This document shows positions 63,094 to 64,000 of a DNA stretch of 64,000 nucleotides, piece by piece; position 1 is the stretch's first letter; every line of letters starts with the position of its first letter. Position numbers and translations under genes: made by a program. Origin of the DNA: a virus; the IMG/VR virus record IMGVR_UViG_3300032020_001000, positions 1-64,000 of that record. The stretch is one strand, 5' to 3'. A model generated the notes under the pieces. That model was not told where the DNA came from, searched no databases, and was given only the letters and a program-made list of their open reading frames with translations.

Positions 63094-63122
63094 CGTGCCC
63101 GGGAGGAGAGCGGGCGCGCCCG

Positions 63123-63386
63123 ATGCCATCCGAACTGGGCGAGGTAGTGCTCCACGTGAGGGTCAGCGACCCGCATGGGTTGCTCGACGAGATCAAGCGG
63201 TTCGGGAATGCGATGGGCGCGCTGAGCAAGGCGCTCAACGCCGGCTGCCGCCAGCAACAGGCGGTTGCCCGGGTGGAGCGCGCGCTCGAATCACTGGCCG
63301 CCAAAGTGCAGACGGCCCTCGGCGCCGAGCAGCGCGCCGCCGACTCCGGGTGCCCCGGAAGGTGTGCCGGCATCGCTGCGAACTGA
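63123..63386 (+). CDS. small protein, 87 aa, first gene of next late operon
   Basis: ATG 63123, GGGAGGAGAG upstream at a long 12-17 nt spacing. Helical (LLDEIKRFGNAMGALSKALN, ARVERALESLAAKVQTALG). Unknown; possibly scaffold or head-completion related by position. Confidence 0.6.
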   Translation: MPSELGEVVLHVRVSDPHGLLDEIKRFGNAMGALSKALNAGCRQQQAVARVERALESLAAKVQTALGAEQRAADSGCPGRCAGIAAN

Positions 63387-63395
63387 GGCAGAGAC

Positions 63396-63653
63396 ATGGC
63401 AGTCGTAGTGACCAAGTTGGATGGCCTGATGATCGCCAAGGATGCGCGGACCCGCAGGTTTGGGGTGGTGGCCCCACCGCCCAGTTGCTTCACCAAGGGA
63501 TTCAGCATCCTCGAGTTCGATGCCAACGGCGAGGTCGGAGTGATTGGCTGGGCGAGCACGCAGGTAGAGGCGCGGGCATTCGTGCAGGGTTTTGACCACG
63601 GAGTGCGGCGCGCCGATGAGACGAGGGACGCCGATGCTCCTGATCGACAATGA
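63396..63653 (+). CDS. hypothetical protein, 85 aa
   Basis: ATG 63396 with GAGGCAGAGAC upstream. Beta-rich (VVVTKLDGLMIAKDARTRRF, FSILEFDANGEVGVIGW). Unknown. Confidence 0.55.
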   Translation: MAVVVTKLDGLMIAKDARTRRFGVVAPPPSCFTKGFSILEFDANGEVGVIGWASTQVEARAFVQGFDHGVRRADETRDADAPDRQ

Positions 63654-63975
63654 GCGGGTCAGTGATCTCCCCTGGCATGATGATCGCGCGGCGGATATGA
63701 GCGAGGCGCTGGACGGCGCCGATGCGGGCGTGATGGCCGAGGCATATGCCTACGTAGGGGCAGATGGGAATCCCGTGGGCCTCCACCACGAGGTGCGCGA
63801 CGATGTGCTGATTATCAACCGCCAGGGCGTGTGGCGAGCGGTGGGGGGCATAGATTTCCCCTCCGCCCCCGATGGGACGCCAGCACCGGAGATCCCGCTT
63901 GCGCTGAGATGCGAAGCACGAGACCACCTGCGGCAGCATATGCGGACAATGGACAACGTGCCAATCGGCGAGTGA
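63634..63975 (+). CDS. hypothetical acidic protein, 113 aa
   Basis: ATG 63634 (ATG 63616 also possible), GAGGGACG upstream, 20-nt overlap with the previous gene. Soluble; YAYVGADGNPVGLHHEVRDD and VLIINRQGVWRAVGG suggest a beta-rich fold. Unknown. Confidence 0.55.
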   Translation: MLLIDNERVSDLPWHDDRAADMSEALDGADAGVMAEAYAYVGADGNPVGLHHEVRDDVLIINRQGVWRAVGGIDFPSAPDGTPAPEIPLALRCEARDHLRQHMRTMDNVPIGE

Positions 63976-63979
63976 TCCC

Positions 63980-64000
63980 ATGCCTGTGCGCAAAGTGGCT
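63980..64000 (+). CDS. 5' end of next gene, cut by the window edge
   Basis: ATG 63980 opens MPVRKVA and runs off the window. Only 4 nt separate it from the previous stop. No assignment possible. Confidence 0.5.

Overview
The window looks like most of one arm of a large, GC-rich, temperate tailed (dsDNA) bacteriophage. Evidence: dense genes almost all on the + strand with ATGA/GTGA overlaps, a terminase-portal-MuF head module, an amidase/holin-like lysis module, a tyrosine integrase beside a tRNA-Pro 3' half (attP-like), an XRE repressor, and phage-type replication and recombination genes. It starts at the end of one gene and stops at the beginning of another, so the genome is longer than 64 kb. 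Head genes at the right edge and lysis genes at the left edge suggest a circular or circularly permuted map, with capsid and tail genes outside the window. No bacterial housekeeping genes are seen. The host is unknown; the only clue is the tRNA-Pro(CGG) fragment.

Layout. 0-4 kb: end of a late region with small virion-like proteins, a holin-like protein, N-acetylmuramoyl-L-alanine amidase and exported proteins. 4-16.5 kb: early/lysogeny region with an amidoligase and its glutaminase-type partner, an XRE repressor with divergent leaderless promoters, an SNF2 helicase, an HNH protein, many small zinc-ribbon proteins, attP and integrase. 16.9-17.25 kb: orphan copy of a CRISPR-like mini-array with its leader. 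17-30 kb: SbcD/SbcC nuclease, a replication initiator with an internal iteron-like origin, a DnaC-like loader and many small proteins. 30.9-32.4 kb: a TnpB/Cas12-type RuvC nuclease whose stop codon lies in the first repeat of a second mini-array. 32.5-53.8 kb: radical-SAM (spore-photoproduct-lyase-like) protein, ParB, HerA-like ATPase plus nuclease, RuvC-like resolvase, ATP-grasp, DUF4031, Dam methylase, DHH phosphoesterase, two more ParB-domain proteins (one fused to a DNA methyltransferase), CsgG-like and barrel-like exported proteins. 53.8-64 kb: terminase, portal, a giant MuF-like protein interrupted by an intein, then small late genes.

Main discoveries. (1) A 451-aa TnpB/Cas12-like protein with all RuvC and zinc-finger residues sits directly on a three-repeat CRISPR-like array (32-nt repeats, 34-nt spacers). 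The last ~175 nt of its gene plus the whole array recur 15.2 kb upstream with identical spacers, and substitutions in one hairpin preserve base pairing. This resembles an intermediate between transposon TnpB-omegaRNA and type V CRISPR. (2) The MuF-like protein contains a full-length intein that carries a homing-endonuclease-like gene on the opposite strand with its own consensus promoter. (3) The same MuF-like protein ends in two predicted zincin (HExxH) domains and a DUF2924-like segment. (4) Late operons begin with a repeated promoter-leader-terminator module.
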